From positions 1-64,000 of the forward strand of contig CACZXZ010000004.1 in assembly GCA_902785325.1 (NCBI GenBank): 64,000 nt of DNA. Reading direction: 5' to 3'. Below, piece by piece: positions 53,767 to 63,007 of the stretch; position 1 is the stretch's first letter, and every line of letters begins with the position of its first letter. Source of the stretch: an uncultured Succinivibrio sp. (GTDB lineage Bacteria; Pseudomonadota; Gammaproteobacteria; Enterobacterales; Succinivibrionaceae). A model generated the notes under the pieces. That model ran no database searches and was not told where the DNA came from. It was given only the letters and a program-made list of their open reading frames with translations. The position numbers and the translations under genes were made by a program.

Positions 53767-54672
53767 TTAATTGAGCATGGAGCCCATGTCATTTGCAACT
53801 AAATCGATATCATTGTGCTCTTTTTGAGTAGCTACTGTTTCATCATCTTTTAAATTAACAATAGCTGCCACGTTTGGAGTTACCCTCTCAGGGTTAGATT
53901 TAAGCTCTTTTGAGATTACATCTACAAGTAGCTCATGGTAAGCTACCGCTCCACGGCATTTAGAGTCTAACATGGTAATAGGCATACCTCTTTGGGAGGA
54001 TTCCCTAAATAAAGTATCTATTGGGATCTGCTTATTCCATAAATTATCTTTATAGTGTGCTTTTAAAAAGTCTAAAGAGGTACGAGAGGCCTTAGTACGT
54101 TTATCATACATAGTAGGCACAATCGTGTAATTGATATTGCAGGCAGCATCTGCTTTTTTCATAATAGAAAAAGTACGTACCATACCCTCAAGACCTTTTA
54201 AGGATAAGAACTCGGTTTGAGTTGGTACTAATACAGAGCTACTTGCAACTAAAGCATTGACCATCAAAGCACCTAAGATAGGTGGACAGTCAATAATTGC
54301 GACATCATAGTCATCATCAATTAAAGCTAAAGCTTTAGATAAAATTCTACCTACACCTTGTTGACCTGATAACTTACGGTCAATAGTAGCTAGAGTCATT
54401 GAGGACGCTATAATATCAAGATTTGGAAAATTAGTATGGGTTACACACTCTAAGACATTTTCACGGGTAAGATTTTTTTGAGTGTATAAATCATATAAAT
54501 TCTTTTCAATAGAATTGTAGTCAAAGCCTAGATAGCTAGTTAATGATGCGTGTGGATCGGTATCAATAATTAGAACCTTAATATTCTCTTTTTGACACCA
54601 ACCTGCTAAAGATGCAACTGTAGTGGTCTTACCTACACCACCTTTTTGACTTGCAATAGCCCAAACTAACAC
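53767..54672 (-). CDS. parC: ParC-type ParA-like ATPase
   Basis: A 301-residue deviant-Walker ATPase: KGGVGKTT at 10-17, DTDPHASL and a CPP-containing VAIIDCPPILG. In this gene position it is the chemotaxis-array positioning ATPase (ParC in Vibrio, PA1462 in Pseudomonas), not a plasmid partition protein; no parB or parS site is near. The last 40 residues extend beyond the core. (Not the topoisomerase IV subunit of the same name.). Confidence 0.9.
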   Translation of the reverse strand: MLVWAIASQKGGVGKTTTVASLAGWCQKENIKVLIIDTDPHASLTSYLGFDYNSIEKNLYDLYTQKNLTRENVLECVTHTNFPNLDIIASSMTLATIDRKLSGQQGVGRILSKALALIDDDYDVAIIDCPPILGALMVNALVASSSVLVPTQTEFLSLKGLEGMVRTFSIMKKADAACNINYTIVPTMYDKRTKASRTSLDFLKAHYKDNLWNKQIPIDTLFRESSQRGMPITMLDSKCRGAVAYHELLVDVISKELKSNPERVTPNVAAIVNLKDDETVATQKEHNDIDLVANDMGSMLN

Positions 54673-54681
54673 AATAGCTCC

Positions 54682-55887
54682 TTATTTGTCGCTAAAATTC
54701 AATTCTATGGTGTTATCCTCACCACGTACTACATTAAGATCAGCAGTACCTGCGCTACCTTGTGGAACATCGTCACCTTTAGATTTTATCAATCCACCTT
54801 CAGGTACATTGATAGTCTTAGGAGCTTCCATAGCATAACGAGAGATAGCAATTACTACCTTACGGTTCATAGCACGACCTGCAGCTGTGGCATTTGAGTA
54901 TTTTGGTGAATACTGACCAAAAGCTTCAACTGCCATACGCTCAGGAATAATACCAACTTTTTCAAGCTCTTCAAGTACGGATACAGCTCTATTTGCAGAT
55001 AAATCCCAGCTATTTCTAAAGATGCCATTTGGAATAAAGGTATTATCAGTATAACCACGAATACGAATGTAGTTATTGATATTTGAAATAGCTACTGCAA
55101 TACGAGCAATAATAGGACGAGAAGCAGCTAATACAGAAGCACTACCTTCTGCGAAAATTAAACCTGAATTGATATTGATAGTTAACCAGTGCGGATCTTC
55201 TTCAATATCAATGAATTTTTCCATACCAGTTTCGCTAATTGCCTCTGAAATAGAACGGCGAATAGCATCAAAGTGATTACCTAGTTTACCTTCTGCCTGT
55301 GTTACAGCATCCACCTCGGTACGACCACCAATTTCATATTGATCTTTAGCACCACCTGCCTGGAAACCGCCATCACCAGTTTGAGAACCACCTTCTGGCT
55401 TATTTGATTGTGGGGTTTGATTTTGAGATACAGTATTCTCTGAGATTACAAGTTCACCTGCGCTAGTAATGTTATCAGCGTTATTCTGAGCATCTTTTTC
55501 ATCATCAGAGCCTGAGGTAGTATCATCCCTCTGCTCTTTTGAAACAGTTGAGGTGGTTTGGAAATTCATCATCACACCACCATCTTCAATGATTTGCTTA
55601 CCAGTATCACCTTGTTGAGCATCTAATTGAGCTTTCACAGCATCTTGAACTTCCTCAGATAACTGTTGAGCTACCGTGCCTGGGACTAAAAGGGTTCCAC
55701 CTGGGGAGTTTACAATAGTTTCATTAAAAGCCTGAGCAATACTCTCAGCAATAGACTTAGCATCTGACTGCTTTGCCATTGCAAAGGCGTACAAAACTAC
55801 GAATAAGGCAAACAATAAGGTCATGAAATCAGCGTAGGATACCATCCAACGCTCTAAGTTCTCATGCTCAGGTGGTTTCTTTTTCAT
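54682..55887 (-). CDS. motD: Flagellar stator protein MotB/MotD
   Basis: A 401-residue stator protein with a single helix near 17-38 (SYADFMTLLFALFVVLYAF) containing the proton- or ion-conducting aspartate D20, then a long linker and an OmpA-like peptidoglycan-binding domain (about 230-350, IRGYTDNTFIP, NRAVSVLEEL). Longer than MotB (308) because of a serine/asparagine/glycine-rich linker at about 100-190. Placement after cheB is as in the Pseudomonas motCD pair. Confidence 0.93.
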   Translation of the reverse strand: MKKKPPEHENLERWMVSYADFMTLLFALFVVLYAFAMAKQSDAKSIAESIAQAFNETIVNSPGGTLLVPGTVAQQLSEEVQDAVKAQLDAQQGDTGKQIIEDGGVMMNFQTTSTVSKEQRDDTTSGSDDEKDAQNNADNITSAGELVISENTVSQNQTPQSNKPEGGSQTGDGGFQAGGAKDQYEIGGRTEVDAVTQAEGKLGNHFDAIRRSISEAISETGMEKFIDIEEDPHWLTININSGLIFAEGSASVLAASRPIIARIAVAISNINNYIRIRGYTDNTFIPNGIFRNSWDLSANRAVSVLEELEKVGIIPERMAVEAFGQYSPKYSNATAAGRAMNRKVVIAISRYAMEAPKTINVPEGGLIKSKGDDVPQGSAGTADLNVVRGEDNTIELNFSDK

Positions 55888-55901
55888 GAACTTGCCTTAT
55901 C

Positions 55902-56651
55902 TTATTGATTCTCTTTGCTGTCTGATGAATATACAGCAAGACGACGCTTTAACATCATGGTGTTTTCGCCAGCTGCAATTGATACTAGACCTTCTAAGGT
56001 CATGTACTTAAATAAGGTCATTTCAGCAACTACTGACTTAATTCTATTAGCAGCAGGCAAACAGATTAGGTTTGCTAGCACCAAACCGTAAATAGTTGCC
56101 ACGAAAGCAACTGCAATTGCAGGACCTAACTCGTCAGGTCTATCAAGCAAACTCATAGCATGAATTAAGCCTAATACTGCACCTATGATACCCATGGTTG
56201 GGGAATAACCACCCATAGACTCTAGCATCTTTGCATAAGGCTCGTATTTAGCTTCTTCAACAGCAATGGCTTGCTCTAGAATTTGCTTTAAGGCATCTTT
56301 ATCCACACCATCAACAATCATCTGAATACCATCGCGGGTATAATCATCAGATGCAGAGGCAATGGAGTTTTCAAGGGCTAACAAGCCTTGTTGTCTTGCA
56401 GTTGTTGATAAACCTACTAGTAACTCTACTTGAGCTTCAAGTCTAATGTGAGGTGGAATTAACAACCATAAAAAGCACTTTAAAGCACCTAAAATATGGG
56501 CAAATGGAAACTGCACTACACAGGCAAAGAAAGAAGCTCCAAACACTACTAAGAAAGCAGGCAATACTAACATCATGCTAGGATTAGTACCTTCTAGCAT
56601 CATCGCTGCTACGATACATCCGATACCAACAAAAATTCCTAAAAAGTTCAT
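55902..56651 (-). CDS. motC: Flagellar stator protein MotA/MotC
   Basis: A 249-residue stator protein with four membrane helices. The cytoplasmic torque loop lies between helices 2 and 3, and the motifs MLESMGGYSPTMGIIGAVLGLIHAM (in part) and GLVLANLICLPAANRIK are family marks. Pairs with MotD, whose gene starts 14 bases downstream. Confidence 0.94.
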   Translation of the reverse strand: MNFLGIFVGIGCIVAAMMLEGTNPSMMLVLPAFLVVFGASFFACVVQFPFAHILGALKCFLWLLIPPHIRLEAQVELLVGLSTTARQQGLLALENSIASASDDYTRDGIQMIVDGVDKDALKQILEQAIAVEEAKYEPYAKMLESMGGYSPTMGIIGAVLGLIHAMSLLDRPDELGPAIAVAFVATIYGLVLANLICLPAANRIKSVVAEMTLFKYMTLEGLVSIAAGENTMMLKRRLAVYSSDSKENQ

Positions 56652-56670
56652 GATCCCGCCTTTTAGTGTC

Positions 56671-57942
56671 TTAACCTAATTCTTTTACGATACAACCTGC
56701 AATATCACCTAATGGTAATACTAAATCTGCTACATTAGCATTTACTACGGCCTGAGGCATACCATATACCACACAGGTTTCCTCATTCTGAGCCCAGATT
56801 ACAGAGCCTTTTGCTTTTAATAACTGACAACCTTCACAACCGTCAGAGCCCATGCCAGTTAAGATCATAGCTAGCACTTTGTTGCCAAAGATTTGTGCTA
56901 AGGATGCAAAAGATACATCCACACAAGGATTATAGGTTACTCTACCAGTATCTTGAATAATACGAATACGAGCCTTTAAGCCAAAACGCTCGAAAATCAT
57001 CTGCTTGCCACCTGGAGCAATATAACAAGTACCAGGCTCTAGCACATCACCATCTTTTGCTTCTACTACATGCAATTGACTCATGGAATCTAATCTTGCA
57101 GCAAAGGTGTTAGTAAAAGAGCCTGGCATATGCTGTACGATTACCACAGGTACATTAAGCTTTGGAAGCTTAGGAATAATCTCTTGTAGTGCAATAGGAC
57201 CACCTGTAGAGCTACCGATAGCAACTAAGCTGTGAGATTTACCAGATTTTTTAAAGGCAGTAGTTTCAGCTTTATGATCACCAAAGGTAAATTTTCTAGC
57301 AGCTGCAGGTACACCCTGCTCTGAGGATAACAACTCGTTAATCTTTTTATACTGACCTAAAGCAGCTCCTTGTGTAGGAGCTGGAGCTGATGCAGTACTT
57401 GATAAACGAGATGAAAGTGAACTTGTTGAGCTTAAAGTAGAAGTTCTTGTTGTACTTGAAAGTGTAGAACTTGGACGAGTAGCACTTAAACTTGAAGGAC
57501 GTGCACTGGTGCTTGTAGATAAAGCTGGTCTAAAACCACGCACACGGCTTCTTGAAACGGCTTTTATGGCATTTAACAAAGCCTTGATTCCATCCTCACG
57601 ACGGTGAGCAATGTCATCAAAGTTTTTAGGCATAAAGTCTACCGCTCCTGCCTCAAGTGCTTTAAAGGTAGAATTAGCGCCTTCAAAAGTTAGGGAGGAG
57701 AACATTAAAATAGGAGTTGGTGTCTTTACCATAATCTCTTTTACAGCTGTAATGCCATCCATAACTGGCATTTCCACATCCATAGTGATCACATCTGGAT
57801 GAAGAGAAGCTGCTAAAGATACACCTTCCTTACCGTCTTTTGCCTCGCCTACAACCTGCATTGTAGGATCTGATTCAATAATCTCTTTTAGTCTTTTACG
57901 GAAAAAAGTTGAATCATCTACAATCAATACTTTGGTTGCCAT
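56671..57942 (-). CDS. cheB: Chemotaxis methylesterase CheB
   Basis: A 423-residue response regulator fused to a methylesterase that removes receptor methyl groups. Phospho-acceptor D55 (VITMDVEMP); catalytic S245 in GSSTGGP, with VQHMP and GMGSDG supplying His and Asp. The interdomain linker (about 137-190) is a striking serine/threonine run of degenerate SST/TSTLSS units, making the protein about 70 residues longer than E. coli CheB. Confidence 0.96.
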   Translation of the reverse strand: MATKVLIVDDSTFFRKRLKEIIESDPTMQVVGEAKDGKEGVSLAASLHPDVITMDVEMPVMDGITAVKEIMVKTPTPILMFSSLTFEGANSTFKALEAGAVDFMPKNFDDIAHRREDGIKALLNAIKAVSRSRVRGFRPALSTSTSARPSSLSATRPSSTLSSTTRTSTLSSTSSLSSRLSSTASAPAPTQGAALGQYKKINELLSSEQGVPAAARKFTFGDHKAETTAFKKSGKSHSLVAIGSSTGGPIALQEIIPKLPKLNVPVVIVQHMPGSFTNTFAARLDSMSQLHVVEAKDGDVLEPGTCYIAPGGKQMIFERFGLKARIRIIQDTGRVTYNPCVDVSFASLAQIFGNKVLAMILTGMGSDGCEGCQLLKAKGSVIWAQNEETCVVYGMPQAVVNANVADLVLPLGDIAGCIVKELG

Positions 57943-57986
57943 AAAATTATCCTATTTATTTTAATTATAATTATTCTTATTTTAGT

Positions 57987-60050
57987 TTATTTATTTGTAA
58001 TGGCTTCTTCTACTTTATCCATTACATTAGCTACATTAGTTTGAACTCGTTCTGCGTTCTTATGAGCATATGCTCTCATTAAACCTGGAATATCCAAAAT
58101 TAGTGCAATACCACCATCAGAGGTAACAGTTGCACCTGCCATACCAGGAGTATGACGGAGCACATCATCTAAAGGCTTAATCACAACTTCTTCTTGACCT
58201 AGTAATTCGTCAACTACAAAGCCTACTAATTGAGCTGCTGATACTTGAACTAGCACAATATGAGCCTTGCTCTTCATGTACTCTTGAATTGAAACACCTT
58301 CAAACCATTGTTTCAAGAAGAATAATGGAATTGCTTTATCACGAATTACGATAGTATTTAAACCATCCACATTACGCATTGAATCTAAGTCTAAGTAGAA
58401 GATCTCAGAAATAGAGGTTAATGGTAGTGCAAAGGTTCTGTGTGAAACACTAATCATTAAGGTTGGTAAGATAGCTAAGGTTAATGGAACCTTAATCTCA
58501 ATAGTAGTACCTTTACCGTAGGTGGATACTACGTGTACGATACCATTTAATTTTGAGATGTTGGTCTTAACCACATCCATACCTACGCCACGACCTGAGA
58601 TATCGGTTACTTCTTTATTAGTTGAGAAACCAGGTGCAAAGATTAAGTTTAAAGCATCAGCATCTGACAATCTGTCAGCAGCAGCTTCATCCATAAGACC
58701 TTTATCTACAGCTACCTGACGTAACTTATCAGGATCCATACCCTGACCATCATCAGAGATCTTAAGTAAGATATGATCACCTTGTTGTGAAGCAGATAGG
58801 GTTACTACACCAGTTTCGTCTTTACCAGCTGCCACACGCTCAGCTGGAGATTCAATACCGTGATCACAGCAGTTACGAACCATGTGGATCATAGGATCAG
58901 CAAGTGCATCAACTAAGTTCTTATCTAACTCAGTATCCTCACCTTCCATACGTAACTCAATCTTTTTGCCAAGCTTACGAGCTAAGTCACGAACCACACG
59001 TGGGAATCTACCAAATACCTTCTTAACAGGTTGCATTCTAGTCTTCATCACAGAGTTTTGTAATTCACCTGTTACTACATCAAGATTAGAAATTGCCTTT
59101 GACATTTCCTGATCAGCTCTGCGAGATGCCATATTAACTAGGCGGTTACGTACTAGTACTAACTCACCTACTAAGTTCATAATGTCATCTAGAACTTTAG
59201 TATCCACACGCACTGTGGTGTCAGCCTCAGCTGCACTCTTACCTTCAGCGCCCTTATTCTCGCTCTTAGCAGGTGCCTTAGGAGCTTCAGCTTTAGGTGC
59301 TTCTGCCTTTGGTGCAGGAGTAGCTTTAGCAGCTTCATTAGCTTTGTTGTAGTCCTCGCCTGAAGCTACCTTAAGCTCATGAGCTTTTTTTTGTTTTTCT
59401 TTAGCATGAGTTTGTTCTTCAACATTCTCAAGCATCTTATCAAAATCAGCATCAGTGATATCGCCCTTGCTATCTTTAGCATCATCAGCACCTGGTGCAT
59501 GACCTTTACCATGTAATTGATCTAGTAAAGCTTCAAACTCTTCTTCTGTAATATCATCAATTGAAGAATCATCCTGAGCTTCAGCTTTTTCTTCTACTAC
59601 AGGCTCTACCTTAGGCTCTTCTTTTGGCTCAGGTTTTGGTTCTTCTTTAACTGCAGCAGGAGCTGCAACTGCAGTACCTTGAGCTAAAGCATGTAATCTG
59701 TCGATTAACTCACTTGGAGCATCGTCTGGAACATCACCATTCTTAACGCTGTCGAACATGGTAGTGATTTCATCATAAGCTTGAAGTACAGCATCCATTA
59801 AATCAGGTGACATGCTGATACGACCATTACGAAGCTCATCGAATAAGCTTTCTGCAGCATGGCATACTTCAACTAAAGATGTTAACTGTAAGAATCCAGC
59901 ACCACCTTTTACGGTATGGAAACCTCTAAAGATAGCATTGAGCAAATCCTTATCATCTGGGGTTTTCTCAATCTGGACAAGCTGTTCGTTAAGATTTTCA
60001 ATAATCTCTCCAGCTTCTACTATAAAGTCTTGTAGAATTTCCTCATCCAT
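57987..60050 (-). CDS. cheA: Chemotaxis histidine kinase CheA
   Basis: A 687-residue kinase. HPt domain with phospho-histidine H45 (FHTVKGGAGF), dimerisation helices (about 280-345), ATPase with N, G1, G2 boxes (VRNCCDHGIE, DDGQGMDP, GRGVGMDVVK), and CheW-like regulatory domain. Between HPt and dimerisation lies a P/E/K-rich linker with two copies of a short acidic motif: DITEEEFEALLDQL (166-179) and DITDADFDKMLENV (197-210). In Vibrio the equivalent linker region binds ParP. Confidence 0.97.
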   Translation of the reverse strand: MDEEILQDFIVEAGEIIENLNEQLVQIEKTPDDKDLLNAIFRGFHTVKGGAGFLQLTSLVEVCHAAESLFDELRNGRISMSPDLMDAVLQAYDEITTMFDSVKNGDVPDDAPSELIDRLHALAQGTAVAAPAAVKEEPKPEPKEEPKVEPVVEEKAEAQDDSSIDDITEEEFEALLDQLHGKGHAPGADDAKDSKGDITDADFDKMLENVEEQTHAKEKQKKAHELKVASGEDYNKANEAAKATPAPKAEAPKAEAPKAPAKSENKGAEGKSAAEADTTVRVDTKVLDDIMNLVGELVLVRNRLVNMASRRADQEMSKAISNLDVVTGELQNSVMKTRMQPVKKVFGRFPRVVRDLARKLGKKIELRMEGEDTELDKNLVDALADPMIHMVRNCCDHGIESPAERVAAGKDETGVVTLSASQQGDHILLKISDDGQGMDPDKLRQVAVDKGLMDEAAADRLSDADALNLIFAPGFSTNKEVTDISGRGVGMDVVKTNISKLNGIVHVVSTYGKGTTIEIKVPLTLAILPTLMISVSHRTFALPLTSISEIFYLDLDSMRNVDGLNTIVIRDKAIPLFFLKQWFEGVSIQEYMKSKAHIVLVQVSAAQLVGFVVDELLGQEEVVIKPLDDVLRHTPGMAGATVTSDGGIALILDIPGLMRAYAHKNAERVQTNVANVMDKVEEAITNK

Positions 60051-60066
60051 GTTCTATCTCCGTTAA

Positions 60067-60822
60067 TTAGAATCCTAAGCTTGCAAGTAAGTCATCAACT
60101 TCATCTTGACTTGAAGCTACATTTTCTGTTTGTTCTTTTACGCTCTCAAGTGCTGGACCTTGTGGTGTTAAGCCTTGTTGAGCATCATCTTTTGTTATTG
60201 ATTTTTCTTCATCTGTAAAATTCTTCAAGAAGGTAAGTAGCTTTTCTTCGACTTCTGCTACTAAGGAAATTACCTTCTGAATCATTTGACCAGTTAAATC
60301 TTGATAGTCTTGTGCAAGTAAAATAGTATTTAACTCTTCGCACAAATTCTTAGCATTATTCTGAGTAGAATGAATTAAAACATCTACGTTTCTGCACAAA
60401 GTCACAAAGTTATCTCTATCAATACGACCGTGCATTAAAGCATTCCAAGCTGGTAGTAATTTATCTACACCATTTTGTAATTGCTTAACTAAAGGATCAC
60501 ATGCATCCACTGCATCTAAGGTTCTTGAAGCAGCTTTATTAGTCATCTCAATAATAGAGGCTAATCTCTCTGAGGCACGTGGCATATCCACTTTTGCAAT
60601 TACTTGAATACGCTCATCTTCAGCAAAGGCTTTAATTGCATTGTGCAAATCACGGGTTAAAGTACCCACTTGCTCAAATACTTGACCGCATTTAGTTTGA
60701 CAACAAGAATTTGATAAAGAGCATAGCTTTGCTACAGCTTCCTCTTGCATGCCAGCTTCTACTAAACACTTGATCTCATCAAGATCGTCAACTGTTAAAA
60801 TTTTTTTAGTTTCTTCGACCAT
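60067..60822 (-). CDS. cheZ: CheY phosphatase CheZ
   Basis: A 251-residue helical phosphatase that dephosphorylates CheY-P. Catalytic motif QDYQDLTGQ at 171-179 supplies D175 and Q179; the C-terminal CheY-binding tail DDLLASLGF is present. Several extra cysteines near 33-45 are unusual. Starts 14 bases after cheY. Confidence 0.95.
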   Translation of the reverse strand: MVEETKKILTVDDLDEIKCLVEAGMQEEAVAKLCSLSNSCCQTKCGQVFEQVGTLTRDLHNAIKAFAEDERIQVIAKVDMPRASERLASIIEMTNKAASRTLDAVDACDPLVKQLQNGVDKLLPAWNALMHGRIDRDNFVTLCRNVDVLIHSTQNNAKNLCEELNTILLAQDYQDLTGQMIQKVISLVAEVEEKLLTFLKNFTDEEKSITKDDAQQGLTPQGPALESVKEQTENVASSQDEVDDLLASLGF

Positions 60823-60836
60823 GATTGACCTAAACC

Positions 60837-61220
60837 TTATTCAAAACGCTCAAAGATCTTATCTAACTTTGCTTTTAAAGTTGCTGCAGTAAATGGCTTT
60901 ACAATGTAGCCGTTTACACCAGCTTTAGCAGCTTCAATAATTTGCTCTCTCTTAGCTTCAGCGGTAACCATAAGTACAGGCATAGCCTTTAACTTAGGAC
61001 TCTTACGAATAGCTTTTAGCAAATCAATACCTTGCATAATTGGCATATTCCAATCGGTTACCACAAAGTCAAAATCACCAGCCTCAAGCATTGGTAATGC
61101 TGTAGCACCGTCATCAGCTTCGTGGGTATTATTAAAGCCTAAATCTCTTAATAGATTTTTAATAATACGACGCATTGTTGAGAAGTCATCAACAATTAAG
61201 ATCTTGATATTCTTATCCAA
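60837..61220 (-). CDS. cheY: Chemotaxis response regulator CheY
   Basis: A 127-residue single receiver domain. Phospho-acceptor D56 (VVTDWNMP), acidic pair DD at 11-12, T near 86 (MVTAEA) and K in YIVKPF complete the active site. Binds FliM and sets the rotation sense. First gene of the che block; a hairpin lies between it and fliA. Confidence 0.97.
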   Translation of the reverse strand: MDKNIKILIVDDFSTMRRIIKNLLRDLGFNNTHEADDGATALPMLEAGDFDFVVTDWNMPIMQGIDLLKAIRKSPKLKAMPVLMVTAEAKREQIIEAAKAGVNGYIVKPFTAATLKAKLDKIFERFE

Positions 61221-61285
61221 GATAGTCTCCTTTTTAAGGTAACTTTAAGGTAACAGTATCTAACCTAGTCAACCTTTTACTTATT

Positions 61286-61321
61286 TTTATAGTGATTTTC
61301 TATACAAAAAGCCACTATAAA
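61286..61321. terminator. Hairpin between fliA and cheY
   Basis: Arms TTTATAGTG and CACTATAAA (61286-61294, 61313-61321) with an 18-base loop, 22 bases after the fliA stop. Without a real T tract it is a weak terminator or an attenuator. Confidence 0.4.
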
Positions 61322-61343
61322 ATATAAAAATTGATACACAAAC

Positions 61344-62084
61344 CTAAATTGTACTCCAATCTTTAAGCGCAGATCTCAATCTTGCCATGGATTCTGAGAG
61401 TAACTGACTAATTCTAGATTCACTTAAATCTAAAACTTTTCCAATTTCTTTTAGGTTTAATTCCTCATCATAATACAAGGCTAACACCTGCTGATTTCTT
61501 GTAGGTAAGCCTTTAATTGCTAAAGCTAATGCTTTTTTAAATTTAGCTGAGGCTAAGATTTCAAACAATTTATCTTTTGTATGATCACTGCCCTCTGCTA
61601 TTACATCGTCAGAAACTCCTAAATCTTCAATACCAACCATCTGAGTTGATGCTGAATCTAGAAGCATTTGGCGATATTTTTCTAAATCTACACCTAATTC
61701 TTGTGCAATCTCAGACTCTGTAGGCTCACGACCTAACTTGTGAGACAACTTTGAAACTGCACTTGCGATATTACGGGTATTTTGGTGCACACTGCGAGGA
61801 GCCCAATCAGATTGACGCATCTGATCGATCATGGCACCGCGGATACGGATAGAAGCGTAAGTTTCAAAGACAGCACCATGACCTTCCTCGAAATTATTTA
61901 CCGCATCCATAAGCCCAATCATGCCCGATTGGATTAAATCGTCTAATTCTACACTAGCAGGTAGTCTTGCCTTAAGATGCAAAGCGACACGCTTTACTAG
62001 CGGAGCAAATTTCTCCACTAATACGCTCATATCAGCTTTCTTTTGAGCTTGATAAACTTTAGCACCGTTTAATACTGCAGACAT
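61344..62084 (-). CDS. fliA: Flagellar sigma factor FliA (sigma-28)
   Basis: A 246-residue RNA polymerase sigma factor for late flagellar and chemotaxis genes. Region 2 (VELDDLIQSGMIGLMDAV, YASIRIRGAMIDQMRQSDW in part), region 3 and region 4 (LNLKEIGKVLDLSESRISQLL, in part) are intact. 60 bases downstream of flhG. The anti-sigma factor FlgM is not in the window. Confidence 0.97.
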   Translation of the reverse strand: MSAVLNGAKVYQAQKKADMSVLVEKFAPLVKRVALHLKARLPASVELDDLIQSGMIGLMDAVNNFEEGHGAVFETYASIRIRGAMIDQMRQSDWAPRSVHQNTRNIASAVSKLSHKLGREPTESEIAQELGVDLEKYRQMLLDSASTQMVGIEDLGVSDDVIAEGSDHTKDKLFEILASAKFKKALALAIKGLPTRNQQVLALYYDEELNLKEIGKVLDLSESRISQLLSESMARLRSALKDWSTI

Positions 62085-62144
62085 ACCTTTCCACTTTTTT
62101 ATATTTTAGCTAATTATTCAATTACTTAATAATAAGCGTTTTTA

Positions 62145-62981
62145 TTATTCTTTCTTATTGTTGCTGATCAAATTTTCAACAAAAAATTCTAAATGACCAC
62201 CTGCAACTTGAGGTATTGGCCAGGTAGTAATACGATTAGCTAAAGTCTTAAAGGCTCTTGCTGCAGGTGAGGTTGGGAACACATCAACCACACAAGATCT
62301 TTGACGAATAGCTTTACGCATGTTCATATCCACTGGGATACAAGCTACTAACTCTAAGGTAGCATCAATAAATCTCTCGGTTACAGTAACTAGTTTTTGA
62401 TACATCAATTTACCTTCATCTAATGAATGTAATTGATTACCAATAATCTTGAATTTATTTACACCGTAGTCACGAGATAAAACTTTCATCTGAGCATAAG
62501 CATCAGCAACAGAAGTTGGCTCATTGCAAACTACCATTAGAACATCTTGAGCGGCACGGCAGAAGGATAAAACCATGTCAGAGATACCAGCTGCGGTATC
62601 TACAATAAAGAAGTCGATGTCCTCTTTTAAGGTAGAAAATGCTCTAATTAAACCTGCGTGTTGTTCAACAGATAGCTCTACCATCTGTTTTAAACCTGAA
62701 GATGCTGGCACAATTCTTAGACCATGAGGACCTGTTTGTAAAATATCCTCAAGTTCACACTCACCGTTTAACACATGGCCTAGGTTTTTATCAACTTTTA
62801 AACCTAACATCACATCGATATTAGCCAAACCTAAGTCAGCATCAAATAGCATTACTTTTTTGCCAAGTAAACACAAAGCAACTGCAATATTAAGTGAAAC
62901 GCTAGACTTACCAACACCACCTTTACCACCGGTTACAGTGATAACTTTTACCTGGCGTTTTTTAGTTGCAATTTCTTCCAT
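62145..62981 (-). CDS. flhG: Flagellar number regulator FlhG (FleN)
   Basis: A 278-residue MinD-like ATPase with deviant Walker motif KGGVGKSS (20-27) and DADLGLANIDVMLGL. FlhG limits flagellar number by opposing FlhF and, in RpoN-controlled systems, by restraining the FleQ/FlrA activator. 26 bases after flhF. Confidence 0.96.
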   Translation of the reverse strand: MEEIATKKRQVKVITVTGGKGGVGKSSVSLNIAVALCLLGKKVMLFDADLGLANIDVMLGLKVDKNLGHVLNGECELEDILQTGPHGLRIVPASSGLKQMVELSVEQHAGLIRAFSTLKEDIDFFIVDTAAGISDMVLSFCRAAQDVLMVVCNEPTSVADAYAQMKVLSRDYGVNKFKIIGNQLHSLDEGKLMYQKLVTVTERFIDATLELVACIPVDMNMRKAIRQRSCVVDVFPTSPAARAFKTLANRITTWPIPQVAGGHLEFFVENLISNNKKE

Positions 62982-63007
62982 ATTTCATCCTTCTTTATAT
63001 GTTCTTT

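Noticed and set aside
53767..54672. Plasmid partition gene parA
   Set aside because: No parB or parS is near, and its place between motD and the CheW-domain gene is that of the chemotaxis ATPase ParC.
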